Origin: Paenibacillus glycanilyticus
Lineage (GTDB): Bacteria > Bacillota > Bacilli > Paenibacillales > Paenibacillaceae
Assembly (NCBI RefSeq): GCF_023715145.1
Contig: NZ_JAMBNP010000002.1
Span: forward strand, 806,001-870,000
Direction: 5' to 3'
Length of the DNA stretch: 64,000 nt
In this document: positions 8,634 through 17,877 of the stretch, piece by piece
How the letters are laid out: every line of letters starts with the position of its first letter
How positions within the stretch are numbered: the stretch's first letter is position 1
Position numbers and translations under genes: made by a program
Notes under the pieces: model-generated
The model's database searches: none
What the model was told of the DNA's origin: nothing
The model's input: only the letters and a program-made list of their open reading frames with translations

Positions 8634-11204
8634 ATGACAAAGCGTACAAAAAACGGGAAAGCCATTCGTACCATGATGGCTGGCGTTCTGGCCTTATCGC
8701 TCACGATGACGGGATCTGCATGGGCTTCGCCCGCGGAGCAGGCTTCCGTCAGTCAGACGGAAGGGAGCAAAGGAAGCGTGCAATTGGAATACTTGGACCG
8801 GGGGCTTGTGGCTGCATCGACGTCGCAGGGCGTTTTTGTCAGCTGGAGGCTGTTGTCTTACGAGGTTACGGGGAGTACGGAGAATGGTCTCACTGGGCCG
8901 GCGTTTAACGTCTATAGAGACGGGGTGAAAATCGCAACCGTCACGAACAGCACGAACTATTTGGATCCGGCGGGAACTACGGCCTCCAAGTATTACGTCG
9001 CTGCCGTAACGCAAGGGAAGGAGACGGATCAAAGCGCTGCCGTCCAGCCATGGGCACAAGCTTACTATGATCTGATGCTGAACAAGCCTGCCGACGGGGT
9101 AACGCCAAAGGGCGAGGCGTATACTTATTCCGCTAACGATATGAGCGTGGGGGATGTAGACGGAGATGGCCGATATGAGTTTTTCGTCAAATGGGAGCCC
9201 TCCAATTCGAAGGACGTATCACAAAGGGGCTATACAGGCAAAACCTATATCGACTGCTACACGTTTGAAGGCAAGCTGCTGTACCGGATCGATCTGGGCG
9301 TAAATATTCGCTCCGGAGCCCATTATACGCAGTTTCTGGTCTACGATTTTGACGGAGACGGCAAATCGGAGATGATGTTCAAGACGGCTCCCGGCACGAA
9401 AATATTGAAATACGGAGCGGACGGCAAGGTTCTCTCGGAAAAATATATTACGATGCCCAAAGCGGATATTCAGGCAGGTTACAGCAATGAAGACGATTAC
9501 CGCCTGAGCGCACAAGGCTATTATGATCATGTAGTGAACATGTTTATGGGCTGGAGCGACCGGGAAGAGGTGAAGAACGGAAGCTGGCCGAAGACGCTGG
9601 AAGAAGCTTTCGGGATTGTGCCGAAGTACAGCTACCCGCTGTCGCTTGCGGATGCCCGCAGCCTGACCGACTATTTCATGGATGTGTACGCGCCAAGCCG
9701 CAGCGTTAATAACAAGCTGCGCGAGTTTGAAGGCTTTATCGTGGACGGGCCCGAATATCTCACCGTATTCGAAGGAGAGACGGGCAAAGAGCTGGAGACT
9801 ATTCCTTTCAAGACAGCCCGCGAGGATGACGGTCTGTTATGGGGCGACTATGCCATGGGCCGGATCGAGCCTGCTAACCGGGTAGACCGTTTCCTTGCCG
9901 GTGTGGCTTATCTGGACGGCCAAAATCCTTACGCCGTATTTGCCAGAGGTTATTATACGAGGTCTACTCTTGTCTCCTATGCTTGGGATGGCCACCATCT
10001 GAAGGAGAACTGGTATGTGGACAGCGGCTGGACGCCAATGACCAATCCGTTTAACGACGGACCGCATGGCCGGGACGGTACGGATCCGCAGTTCGGCACG
10101 CTGACTACGCAAGGAGCGCATTCGTTAAGTGCGGCCGATGTAGACGGCGACGGCAAACAGGAGATTGTATACGGCTCCGCAACGATTGATCATGACGGAA
10201 GTTTGCTTTACAGCTCCATGGATGTGATGCCTCCTCAAAGCGCAACTCCTGGCGTGACGGCAAGGCTTGGACATGGCGATGCCTTGCACGTAACGGATAT
10301 TGATCCGAACCGGCCGGGCCTTGAGATCTTCATGGTTCACGAGGGCGGCACTTATGCGCCTTACGGATATTCCTTGCGCGATGCCAAGACCGGAAAAGTT
10401 CTGTACGGCGGATACACCGGCAAGGATACGGGGCGGGGGATGGTTGGCGATGTTGATCCGGCGAATCCTGGTCTTGAAACGTGGGCGGTTGGCCTCTGGT
10501 CGGCAGACGGTCAAAAGCTGGGAAATACGGCGCCCGGCACGAATATGAGCATCAAATGGGCAGGAGACATGACGACGCAAATCGTAAACGGCGCCGTTGA
10601 TGTTACGCCTACGATTGACGACTGGAAACGAGGCAATCTTCTGAGGGCAGCGGGTACGCTGACGAATAACTACACGAAAGGCAACCCTTCTCTGGTGGCG
10701 GACATTTTTGGCGACTGGCGCGAAGAGCTGCTTGTACGTACAGCTGACAGCAGCGCAATCCGTATCTACGTAAGCACCGAGCTGACGGACCGCAAGCTGT
10801 ATACGCTCATGCATGATCCGCAGTATAGAGCCGAAGTTGCCCGTCAGAATACGGCCTACAATCAGCCTTCGTATACAAGCTTCTATTTTGCTTCGGATAC
10901 GAATTTTAAGAATGTCCCGGTTCCTCATGCCACGCTCCCGGGGCTCTTGGGCAATCTGCAAAACAAGCTGGACGGCTACATTGAAGATGGTAGCGTAAGC
11001 GGTGCAATCGCCAGTCAGCTGACCAACTCCTTGAAGCAGGCGCAGCACCATTATGACAAAGGCTCACTGGACAAAGCGTCTGATTTTATCGGCAAATTCT
11101 TATCCCAGCTGGAGAAGCGTTCCGGTAAAGACAAGGTATCGGAGGCGGCGGCCAAAAATCTGGCCTCCCAGGCGAAGCTTCTGCTCTCGCAATGGTCTAA
11201 ATAA
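8634..11204 (+). CDS. Secreted rhamnogalacturonan lyase, PL11 family, with C-terminal FIMAH domain
   Basis: 856 aa. The ATG at 8634 is chosen for its GGAGGAATAAG ribosome site; a TTG 27 bp earlier would place the signal peptide oddly. Signal peptide about residues 1-33 (MAGVLALSLTMTGSAWA). The body resembles Bacillus YesW/YesX, which cut the rhamnose-galacturonate backbone of rhamnogalacturonan I by beta-elimination: an N-terminal fibronectin-like part, then the PL11 beta-propeller with repeated calcium loops (DVDGDGRYE, DFDGDGKSE, DVDGDGKQE). It is about 240 residues longer than YesW; the excess includes a helical C-terminal FIMAH-type module (about residues 780-856, QLTNSLKQAQHHYDKG), common on extracellular Paenibacillus carbohydrate enzymes. 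No transporter or second pectin gene is adjacent. Confidence 0.93.
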   Translation: MTKRTKNGKAIRTMMAGVLALSLTMTGSAWASPAEQASVSQTEGSKGSVQLEYLDRGLVAASTSQGVFVSWRLLSYEVTGSTENGLTGPAFNVYRDGVKIATVTNSTNYLDPAGTTASKYYVAAVTQGKETDQSAAVQPWAQAYYDLMLNKPADGVTPKGEAYTYSANDMSVGDVDGDGRYEFFVKWEPSNSKDVSQRGYTGKTYIDCYTFEGKLLYRIDLGVNIRSGAHYTQFLVYDFDGDGKSEMMFKTAPGTKILKYGADGKVLSEKYITMPKADIQAGYSNEDDYRLSAQGYYDHVVNMFMGWSDREEVKNGSWPKTLEEAFGIVPKYSYPLSLADARSLTDYFMDVYAPSRSVNNKLREFEGFIVDGPEYLTVFEGETGKELETIPFKTAREDDGLLWGDYAMGRIEPANRVDRFLAGVAYLDGQNPYAVFARGYYTRSTLVSYAWDGHHLKENWYVDSGWTPMTNPFNDGPHGRDGTDPQFGTLTTQGAHSLSAADVDGDGKQEIVYGSATIDHDGSLLYSSMDVMPPQSATPGVTARLGHGDALHVTDIDPNRPGLEIFMVHEGGTYAPYGYSLRDAKTGKVLYGGYTGKDTGRGMVGDVDPANPGLETWAVGLWSADGQKLGNTAPGTNMSIKWAGDMTTQIVNGAVDVTPTIDDWKRGNLLRAAGTLTNNYTKGNPSLVADIFGDWREELLVRTADSSAIRIYVSTELTDRKLYTLMHDPQYRAEVARQNTAYNQPSYTSFYFASDTNFKNVPVPHATLPGLLGNLQNKLDGYIEDGSVSGAIASQLTNSLKQAQHHYDKGSLDKASDFIGKFLSQLEKRSGKDKVSEAAAKNLASQAKLLLSQWSK

Positions 11205-11210
11205 TATCGC

Positions 11211-11245
11211 AAAAAAAACGGCATCCCTTACGAGGTGCCGTTTAA
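11211..11245. terminator. Terminator between convergent genes
   Basis: AAAAAAAACGGCA ... TGCCGTTT: an imperfect stem with A-run on one side and T on the other. It serves the lyase gene on the plus strand and, overlapping its stop codon, the lipoprotein gene on the minus strand. Confidence 0.75.
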
Positions 11246-11745
11246 TCATATCCGCCTACAGCCGCAGGGAGCGCTTTATAGTTGTCTTTGCTTTCAACAA
11301 GATGCCAGATATAAGCTCTCAACTCCTTCAACTGCTCGGCATCCTTCGTCATATCGCAATATTCGTTTGTCCATGCTAACGATTTCGTTTCGCCGTTGAC
11401 GGTAACCTTCCAGCTGTCTATGTTGCTGGGAGTCTGCGAACAGCTTTTCTGGACCGGGAATTGCTTCTCTCCCATGATATTTATGCCTTTCATTTTGTTA
11501 TAAATCGTTTGAAGTTCATCATCGCTGAAAGTCAGATCCGCCGTGGCGGTTCCCTTCGTAATAAGATCCTTCGTTACGGTGTCATTATAGGTGTTTATTT
11601 CATTTTTGTTTATATCCCCGTACCCGAAGCTGACCGAGAAATTGAAATCCTCCGGCATCCGTTCGGGCATCTGAATCTCTTTCTCCTGGCTGCACCCCGC
11701 TAGAAACAGGAAGGCAACGCTTATCACGACAAGGATCCGGATCAT
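11242..11745 (-). CDS. Putative lipoprotein of unknown function
   Basis: 167 aa. It begins with a lipoprotein signal (MIRILVVISVAFLFLAGC, Cys18 the lipidation site) after an AAGGGGGAATGAT ribosome site. The mature part has two further cysteines (in KSCSQTP and NEYCDM) that could pair outside the cell. No known domain is recognised. The sequence NGETKSLAWTNEYCD resembles the small beta-fold surface proteins often seen in Paenibacillus. The upstream minus-strand gene (11799-12242) is 53 bp away and may share its transcript. Extracytoplasmic location is inferred from the lipobox. Confidence 0.75.
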   Translation of the reverse strand: MIRILVVISVAFLFLAGCSQEKEIQMPERMPEDFNFSVSFGYGDINKNEINTYNDTVTKDLITKGTATADLTFSDDELQTIYNKMKGINIMGEKQFPVQKSCSQTPSNIDSWKVTVNGETKSLAWTNEYCDMTKDAEQLKELRAYIWHLVESKDNYKALPAAVGGYD

Positions 11746-11798
11746 ATCATTCCCCCTTGCATGGTTAACGTGTTCCAGGCGGAAATTGTTGCGTTTGT

Positions 11799-12242
11799 TT
11801 ACCTTAAAAGATCTTGATAATTCGGAGGGAAGTCCTCTTTATTTGGTCCCTTCAAATGCTCCAATTGCAGCAGCTTCACGTGAGCGACCGGTGATATTTG
11901 ATAAGTGAACCGATCCTCGCCAACCGGAATATGAGGACCAACGGTAGGAACGGCTTGAAGGGTGATCCGAAGATCAAATCCTCGGAAACCGTTAACTCGA
12001 TCCGTCTTGATAACGTCTACAAGATAGGGGTATATCTCTGGATTAACGGTCAAGACATCCTTATACACATCAGCCAGCTTATCATGCATGTTCGGCAATA
12101 ACTGCAATACAAGCATATCTTGAATCTGCAGCTCTCTAGAGTCATGTTCCGGTTTTGGATTCAAGTTTATGAACTCCGCTGCATGCGCCTTATTTATACA
12201 AAGCATCGAGAGAACCAGAACAATCATTGACCGCTTCAACAA
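11799..12242 (-). CDS. DUF3888-like exported protein
   Basis: 147 aa from a TTG start (positions 12242-12240) that follows GGGAGG by 8 nt; a GTG 36 bp upstream is in frame but has no ribosome site. Signal peptide LLKRSMIVLVLSMLCINKAHA. The mature part contains DMLVLQLLPNMHDKLADVY and the phrase VGPHIPVGEDRFTYQIS, which fit my memory of the DUF3888 family of small secreted Bacillus proteins; the family has no assigned function. The ribosome site sits in the loop of a perfect hairpin (12241-12267), which could limit translation. Confidence 0.7.
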   Translation of the reverse strand: MLKRSMIVLVLSMLCINKAHAAEFINLNPKPEHDSRELQIQDMLVLQLLPNMHDKLADVYKDVLTVNPEIYPYLVDVIKTDRVNGFRGFDLRITLQAVPTVGPHIPVGEDRFTYQISPVAHVKLLQLEHLKGPNKEDFPPNYQDLLR

Positions 12243-12267
12243 GACAAAAACCTCCCGTTTTTGTCTT
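12241..12267 (-). promoter_or_regulatory. Hairpin holding the Shine-Dalgarno of the DUF3888-like gene
   Basis: Perfect 11-bp inverted repeat AAGACAAAAAC/GTTTTTGTCTT around the 5-nt loop GGGAG (read on the minus strand). The loop plus the first stem base is the ribosome site GGGAGG, and the TTG start lies immediately at the stem end. It could act as a translational switch in RNA or as a dyad operator in DNA; the sequence alone cannot tell which. Confidence 0.6.
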
Positions 12268-12370
12268 ACTATACCCACATGAGAACGATATTTGCCTGTT
12301 ACTGAGGGTACTATACTCGGGCCTGAAAAGCCACAATAGTGCGGATCAGCGCAAACAGCCTGTTTTCGCC

Positions 12371-12412
12371 AATAAAGAAGCGTCCATTTGACCGGATGGA
12401 CGCTTCTTTATT
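12371..12412. terminator. Bidirectional hairpin in a long intergenic gap
   Basis: Perfect inverted repeat with 17-bp arms (AATAAAGAAGCGTCCAT and its complement) and an 8-nt loop. The A/T-rich ends give U-rich tails in both directions. No gene ends close by on the plus strand, so it may insulate the ABC exporter promoter from the divergent gene. Confidence 0.75.
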
Positions 12413-12669
12413 ATTAACTTAATAATGTTTAGTTTGACCTATTTACATATACTTGTGTGTTTCTGTGCAAAAATGGAGGAATTGCCACACATCTGGGATG
12501 ATTATTGATTATTTAGGAGGATACCCCGTTAATTTTTTCTAATTCGCCATAATCGGCTGATTCAGCTAAATATACGTGATTATCTACTGTTTGCCGCTTC
12601 TCGCCGTTACTGCTAATATTCACACATGCTTATAAAACTTAAAAATAAAGAACGGGGAGATGGATTTAC
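12413..12669 (+). promoter_or_regulatory. Upstream region of the ABC exporter operon
   Basis: 257 bp, AT-rich and without a credible gene. It contains a TTGACC at about 12433 without a well-spaced -10, and an AGGAGG at about 12513 that is not followed by an ATG/GTG/TTG at the right distance. The Bacillus bmrCD exporter has a translated leader (bmrB) here; I looked for an equivalent and did not find one. The exporter start is a TTG at 12670 after GGGGAG. Confidence 0.35.
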
Positions 12670-14454
12670 TTGGACGTCTTTAGGCAATTGAAACGGTTTT
12701 ATTGGGTTGAGCGAAAATATCTGCTATCATCAATTATTTGTCTGATGTTTGCGACTGCGCTTGGTCTGGTTTACCCGAACTTGCTGCGTTACTTGATTGA
12801 TGATGTAATCAAGCCAAAAGACTTTGACAAAGTGCCTATGCTAGCTCTGTCCGTCGTAGCGGTCGTGACCTTAAAAGGGCTCATGCAATTCCTGCACGGA
12901 TTTTTTGGCGGAAGGCTCGGCAACCGGGTTACCTTCCGTATGCGCAACGCCTGCTATGACAAACTTCAAACGCTTTCATTCCAATACTATGATAAGGCGA
13001 AAACCGGCGATTTGATGTCCAGGTTGACGGCAGATCTTGAAGCGATCCGCCAGTTTATCGGCTTTGGCTTTGCTCAGATTCTGAACGTGGCGCTGATGAT
13101 TGTTTTCGGCGGAGCCATGATGATGTCGATTGACTGGAAGCTGACCTTGATCACGCTTGTCACTATCCCGTTTCTTGCTTTTACGGCGATCCGTTTCGAG
13201 AGCAGAATCCATCCGGCCTTCCGCGAGATGCGCAAAGCGATGAGTAATCTGACGACGGCGGTTCAGGAGAATATTACGGGGGTAAGAACGGTCAAATCCT
13301 TTGCCCGCGAGCCGCATGAGGTTGATAAATTCTCCAAGCGCAATGAGCAATACCAGGCGAATCAGATTGGCGCATCCTCGATCTGGGCGAAGTTCTTCCC
13401 GTCGATGGAGCTTCTGGCCAACCTCAGCGTCGTGATACTCCTGATTGCGGGGGGCACGATGGTTATCCGGGGATCGTTATCGCTTGGTGAACTGGTAGCG
13501 TTCTTCAGCTTGATTTGGTACATTATCGGACCGATGTGGGGCATCGGCTTCCATATTAATAACTACACCCAGTCCAAAGCATCCGGCGAACGGGTGATGG
13601 AGCTGCTTAATACCCATATTCATGTCCAAAGCATAGAAAATGCGGTTGAGGTAGAAAAAGAAATGGTCCGAGGCCATGTACGCTTTGACAATGTGACCTT
13701 TAATTATCCGGATAAGGCTCCTGCCGTAACGAGTATCAGCATTGATGCCCCAGCCGGCAAAGTCGTTGGCCTGCTCGGTGCGACAGGCTCGGGCAAATCG
13801 ACGATAATTCAGCTCCTAATGCGAGCCTATAATGTAAAGCTGGGCAAGATTACTCTCGACGGCATCGATATTCAGAATCTGGACGTGGAAAGCCTGCGCA
13901 GCCAGATCGCGCCGGTCTTCCAGGAGACGTTCCTGTTCTCCGCTTCGATCCGCACCAATATCGCTTACGGCGTGAGAGACGTGACGGATGAGCAGATCAT
14001 CCGCGCAGCCAAGCTTGCGAAAGCGCATGATTTCATTATGGAGCTGCCCCTTGGATACGAAACGATTGTGGGCGAGAGAGGCATGGGCTTATCCGGCGGA
14101 CAGAAACAACGGATCGCCATTGCCCGCGCGCTGATCCGCAATCCTCGGATTCTTATATTGGACGATGCGACAAGCGCGGTTGACATGGAGACCGAACACG
14201 AGATTCAAGCGGGCTTCAAGGAGCTGATGGCAGGGCGCACAACCTTTATTATTGCGCACCGGATATCATCTCTTCGCCACGCGGACGAGATTATCGTACT
14301 TGACAAAGGACACATCGTTCAGCGCGGCACGCATGATGAGCTGATCGCCCAGCATGGACCGTACCGTGAAACCTATAACATTCAATATGCCGATCGGCCG
14401 CTTGCCGACCTGGATCCTTCGGTACCGCAGCGGAAAAGGAGCGTTGTTCAATGA
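12670..14454 (+). CDS. ABC exporter half-transporter, subunit 1 (degenerate Walker B)
   Basis: 594 aa with a TTG start behind CGGGGAG. Six membrane helices (about residues 20-310) precede a nucleotide-binding domain with Walker A GATGSGKST, signature LSGGQKQR, and switch histidine in IIAHRISS. The Walker B reads ILILDDATSA, with Asp where the catalytic Glu is expected, so this subunit supplies the degenerate ATP site of a heterodimer. The partner gene overlaps by 4 bp. The pair is of the YfiB/YfiC or BmrC/BmrD kind, type IV exporters that pump drugs or lipids out of the cell. The substrate cannot be read from sequence. Confidence 0.92.
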   Translation: MDVFRQLKRFYWVERKYLLSSIICLMFATALGLVYPNLLRYLIDDVIKPKDFDKVPMLALSVVAVVTLKGLMQFLHGFFGGRLGNRVTFRMRNACYDKLQTLSFQYYDKAKTGDLMSRLTADLEAIRQFIGFGFAQILNVALMIVFGGAMMMSIDWKLTLITLVTIPFLAFTAIRFESRIHPAFREMRKAMSNLTTAVQENITGVRTVKSFAREPHEVDKFSKRNEQYQANQIGASSIWAKFFPSMELLANLSVVILLIAGGTMVIRGSLSLGELVAFFSLIWYIIGPMWGIGFHINNYTQSKASGERVMELLNTHIHVQSIENAVEVEKEMVRGHVRFDNVTFNYPDKAPAVTSISIDAPAGKVVGLLGATGSGKSTIIQLLMRAYNVKLGKITLDGIDIQNLDVESLRSQIAPVFQETFLFSASIRTNIAYGVRDVTDEQIIRAAKLAKAHDFIMELPLGYETIVGERGMGLSGGQKQRIAIARALIRNPRILILDDATSAVDMETEHEIQAGFKELMAGRTTFIIAHRISSLRHADEIIVLDKGHIVQRGTHDELIAQHGPYRETYNIQYADRPLADLDPSVPQRKRSVVQ

Positions 14455-16298
14455 GCAGTTCCAATAAAGAGCTGAAAGACAGAATCAAGAACGCCAGCGA
14501 CAAGAAAGAACGGTTTATTTACCAGGATGATGACGCGATCGAGAAGCCGTTTAACTGGGCGCAGATGCGGCGCTTGTTCTATTATATGAAGCCTTACACG
14601 CGTCAATTGATTCCCGTTATTATTACCATGATTATCGGTACGATTACGAGGCTCACCATACCGGCATTGACCATTCTGGCCATTGACCAGGCGATAGAAC
14701 CGGCAAATGGCGATACCAGCTACGGCAAGCTCTATTTAATAGCCGGAATCATGGTTGCCTTGTTCATTATCCAATGGGCAACCAACCAATACCGGATAAA
14801 GTACACGAACATAATCGGGCAAAAGGTCATTTACGATCTCCGCCATCATCTCTTCCAGCATATCCAGAAGCTCTCGTTCCGTTTCTATGACAAGCGTCCC
14901 GCGGGTTCCGTGCTTGTACGGGTAACCAATGACGTTAACGCCTTGCAGGACTTGTTTACGAACGGGGTAGTCAACTCCCTGATGGACTGCGTTCAGCTGG
15001 TGGGCATCGTCATTATCCTGCTCATCTGGAACTTCAAGCTGGGCCTAGCCGTCATGATTACCGTTCCGATTATGTTCCTTGTGTCGTCCACGCTTCGCAA
15101 ACGAATTCGGTTTGCCTGGCAGGATGTTCGCAAGAAGCAGTCGCGCATCAACTCCCACTTGAATGAAAGCATTCAAGGGATGAAGATTACGCAGGCGTAC
15201 GTGCAGGAAAAAGAAAACATGCGTTTCTTCGACAACATGAACGCGGTGAACGTAAAGGCCTGGAACAAGGCTTCGGCGCTTAACCAAACGTTTGGTCCGG
15301 TCATTGAGATTACATCGGCCATCGGTACCTTTATCCTGTTCTGGTACGGTTCTTATTTAATCGAGCATCAAGAGATTACCGTTGGTCTTCTCGTCGGCTT
15401 TGCCAACTATGTCGGCAACTTCTGGGATCCGATCAACCGTCTCGGCCAGGTCTACAACCAGCTTCTTGTCGCTATGGCTTCGTCGGAGCGCATCTTCGAG
15501 TTTATTGACGAGGAGCCTACGGTAGGCGAGCTGGAGTACGCGAAGCCGCTTGCGAGCATCCGGGGCGACGTGCAGTTCGACAATATCGTGTTCGAGTACG
15601 AGAAGGGGCGGCCCGCGCTTCACGGCATCAGCATCAATGTGAAAGCGGGTCAGTCCATCGCGCTTGTTGGCCATACCGGCTCCGGCAAAAGTACGATTAT
15701 CAACCTGCTATGCCGCTTCTACGATCCGGTGCAGGGCGCGGTTCGGATCGACGGTCACGATATTCGCAACGTTACGCTTGATAGTCTTCGTTCGCAGGTT
15801 GGTCTGGTTATGCAGGATACCTTTATCTTCGCAGGCACGATCCGTGACAATATTCGTTACGGCCGATTAGATGCGACGGACTATGAGATTGTAGAGGCTG
15901 CAAAAGCGGTGCATGCGCATGATTTCATCATGTCGCTGCCAGACGGTTATGATACGGAAGTTGAGGAACGCGGTAACGTTCTGTCGATGGGGCAGCGCCA
16001 GCTGCTCTCCTTCGCCCGCGCTTTGCTTGCTGATCCGCGCGTCCTTATCCTGGATGAAGCAACGGCGAGCATTGATACCGAGACGGAGCTGAAGATTCAG
16101 GAGGCGCTCAAGACGCTGCTGAAAGGTCGCACGTCGTTTATGATCGCCCACCGCCTGTCCACGATCCGCAATGCGGACGAGATTATCGTTCTTGACCATG
16201 GGCGGATTGTCGAGCAGGGCAACCATGAAGCTTTGATCAAGAAAAATGGCATTTATAACGGTCTGATCGAGGCTCAATATCGATTCTTGTCGGCCTAG
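14451..16298 (+). CDS. ABC exporter half-transporter, subunit 2 (catalytic Walker B, variant signature)
   Basis: 615 aa, starting in an ATGA overlap with subunit 1, so translation is coupled. It has a charged N-terminal extension of about 50 residues, then six membrane helices (about 60-345). The ATPase domain has Walker [10 protein letters not shown], Walker [11 protein letters not shown] with the catalytic Glu, switch His in MIAHRLST, and a non-canonical signature LSMGQRQL. Together with subunit 1 this gives one full ATP site (Walker motifs here plus LSGGQ from subunit 1) and one degenerate site, the known pattern of heterodimeric exporters. A possible terminator or leader hairpin follows. 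Confidence 0.92.
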   Translation: MSSSNKELKDRIKNASDKKERFIYQDDDAIEKPFNWAQMRRLFYYMKPYTRQLIPVIITMIIGTITRLTIPALTILAIDQAIEPANGDTSYGKLYLIAGIMVALFIIQWATNQYRIKYTNIIGQKVIYDLRHHLFQHIQKLSFRFYDKRPAGSVLVRVTNDVNALQDLFTNGVVNSLMDCVQLVGIVIILLIWNFKLGLAVMITVPIMFLVSSTLRKRIRFAWQDVRKKQSRINSHLNESIQGMKITQAYVQEKENMRFFDNMNAVNVKAWNKASALNQTFGPVIEITSAIGTFILFWYGSYLIEHQEITVGLLVGFANYVGNFWDPINRLGQVYNQLLVAMASSERIFEFIDEEPTVGELEYAKPLASIRGDVQFDNIVFEYEKGRPALHGISINVKAGQSIALVGHTGSGKSTIINLLCRFYDPVQGAVRIDGHDIRNVTLDSLRSQVGLVMQDTFIFAGTIRDNIRYGRLDATDYEIVEAAKAVHAHDFIMSLPDGYDTEVEERGNVLSMGQRQLLSFARALLADPRVLILDEATASIDTETELKIQEALKTLLKGRTSFMIAHRLSTIRNADEIIVLDHGRIVEQGNHEALIKKNGIYNGLIEAQYRFLSA

Positions 16299-16313
16299 TA
16301 TTGATTTTTGGGG

Positions 16314-16410
16314 AAAGAACCTCCACAATGGAAGAAAAATAAACCAGACCTCGAGGGATATATTCTTTACATCTACCTCGCGGCTGGATTCTTCCGGGAG
16401 GTTCTTTTTT
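16314..16410 (+). ncRNA. Candidate structured leader of purT (extended hairpin with U-tract)
   Basis: The outer stem AAAGAACCTCC (16314-16324) pairs perfectly with GGAGGTTCTTT (16397-16407). Inside it, in nested order, GGAAGAA pairs with TTCTTCC (16330-16336/16389-16395), CCAG with CTGG, CGAGG with CCTCG and GAT with ATC. The 3' arm contains the purT ribosome site GGGAGG and runs into six T. It may be an attenuator or translational switch of purT, or the terminator of the ABC operon, or both. It does not match the purine, ZTP or THF riboswitch consensus as I remember them. Confidence 0.55.
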
Positions 16411-16413
16411 ATT

Positions 16414-17592
16414 ATGTATGGATCACCATTGACAACGAATGCACGCAAGCTTCTTCTGCTTGGCTCCGGAGAGCTTGGCAAGGAGGTTGCGCTTGAAGCA
16501 CAGCGCCTTGGCGTAGAGACGATTGCGGTTGACCGCTACGCGAATGCGCCGGCTATGCAGGTTGCTCATCGTTGCCATGTTACGGATATGCTTGACGGTG
16601 CCGCGATCAGACGAATTATTGAAGATGAGAAGCCGGACTTTATCGTGCCGGAGATTGAAGCGATCGCAACCGAAACCCTGCTGGAGCTTGAGAAGGAAGG
16701 CTTTAATGTCATTCCAACGGCACGCGCGGCACGCCTGACCATGGATCGTGAAGGCATTCGCCGTCTGGCTGCCGAGACGCTTGGCTTGCCGACTGCGCCG
16801 TATCTATTCGCGGATTCCCTTGATGAACTTAAGGCTGCCGTCAAAGAGATTGGTCTGCCTTGCGTAATTAAACCGATTATGAGCTCGTCGGGCAAAGGGC
16901 AAAGCGTATGCAAGACGGAAGCTGATATCGAGAACTGCTGGAATTATGCCATGGAAGGCGGACGCGCGAAGAAGGCCCGGATTATCGTGGAAGGCTTTAT
17001 TACGTTCGAATCCGAGATTACGCTTCTGACGATCCGTTCCGTATCCGGGACAAGCTTCTGCGCGCCAATCGGACATGTTCAGAAGGATGGGGACTACATC
17101 GAGTCGTGGCAGCCTCATGACATGACTCCGGAGCAAATCCAGCAAGCGGAAGAGATCGCTCTGCGCATTACGGATGAGCTTGGCGGATTCGGCTTGTACG
17201 GGGTAGAGCTGTTCATTACGCAAGACGGCGTGTTGTTCAGCGAAGTGTCGCCTCGTCCGCATGATACGGGCATGGTAACGATGGTTACACAGGATTTATC
17301 GGAGTTTGCTCTGCATGTCCGCGCTATTCTTGGCTTCCCGATTCCTACGATTCGTCTGCTTACGCCTGGGGCGACGCATACGCTGAAGGCCGACCGCGAG
17401 TCGTCTTCCTTCCGCATTGGCGGAGTTCAAGAAGCGCTTGCGCTTCCGAACACGCAAGTACGCGTATTCGGCAAACCGGAGACTAAGATCGGACGCCGGA
17501 TGGCGGTTGCGCTAAGCTCGGCCGGCAGCACGGACGAGGCGCGGGATCTGGCCCGCCAAGCCGCGGAATCCCTCCATATTCAGTACGATTGA
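16414..17592 (+). CDS. purT: Formate-dependent phosphoribosylglycinamide formyltransferase 2
   Basis: 392 aa. The ATG lies 12 nt after GGGAGG. PurT converts GAR to formyl-GAR using formate and ATP, the third step of purine synthesis, without needing formyl-tetrahydrofolate. N-terminal Rossmann-like part with [13 protein letters not shown], central ATP-grasp domain ([10 protein letters not shown] glycine-rich loop at about 153-162, metal-binding acids in GVELF and [11 protein letters not shown]). Length is normal for the family. The only upstream signal is the structured leader at 16314-16410, so control probably acts there. It stands alone, not inside a pur operon. Confidence 0.95.
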   Translation: MYGSPLTTNARKLLLLGSGELGKEVALEAQRLGVETIAVDRYANAPAMQVAHRCHVTDMLDGAAIRRIIEDEKPDFIVPEIEAIATETLLELEKEGFNVIPTARAARLTMDREGIRRLAAETLGLPTAPYLFADSLDELKAAVKEIGLPCVIKPIMSSSGKGQSVCKTEADIENCWNYAMEGGRAKKARIIVEGFITFESEITLLTIRSVSGTSFCAPIGHVQKDGDYIESWQPHDMTPEQIQQAEEIALRITDELGGFGLYGVELFITQDGVLFSEVSPRPHDTGMVTMVTQDLSEFALHVRAILGFPIPTIRLLTPGATHTLKADRESSSFRIGGVQEALALPNTQVRVFGKPETKIGRRMAVALSSAGSTDEARDLARQAAESLHIQYD

Positions 17593-17604
17593 TCAGTCAT
17601 TTCA

Positions 17605-17651
17605 GAGGCGGCTTCCCTTGTGCGGAAACAAGGAGAAGCCGCTCCTTTTTT
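17605..17651 (+). terminator. Terminator after purT
   Basis: Long stem GAGGCGGCTTCCCTTG paired with CAAGGAGAAGCCGCTC (one mismatch region) followed by seven T. Confidence 0.9.
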
Positions 17652-17877
17652 TGATCCGCATGAATGGAACTTGACGATTACGTGCATGAATAATTTAGCG
17701 TGGGACGCGAATTTATGTTATTCTGTTAATCCATCGAGCGCTTTAACCGATATTGATAAGGGCACAAACTTCATAACATCCGTTACCACTCGTGTCTTTA
17801 CTAATCGGGACAAGTTGAATTAAAATAGCTTGAAGATATGGAAACGTGAAGCTTCGCAAAATTTAGGAGGCATACCC

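Noticed and set aside
12501..12560. Leader peptide before the ABC exporter (bmrB-like)
   Set aside because: An AGGAGG is present, but no start codon follows at a usable distance.
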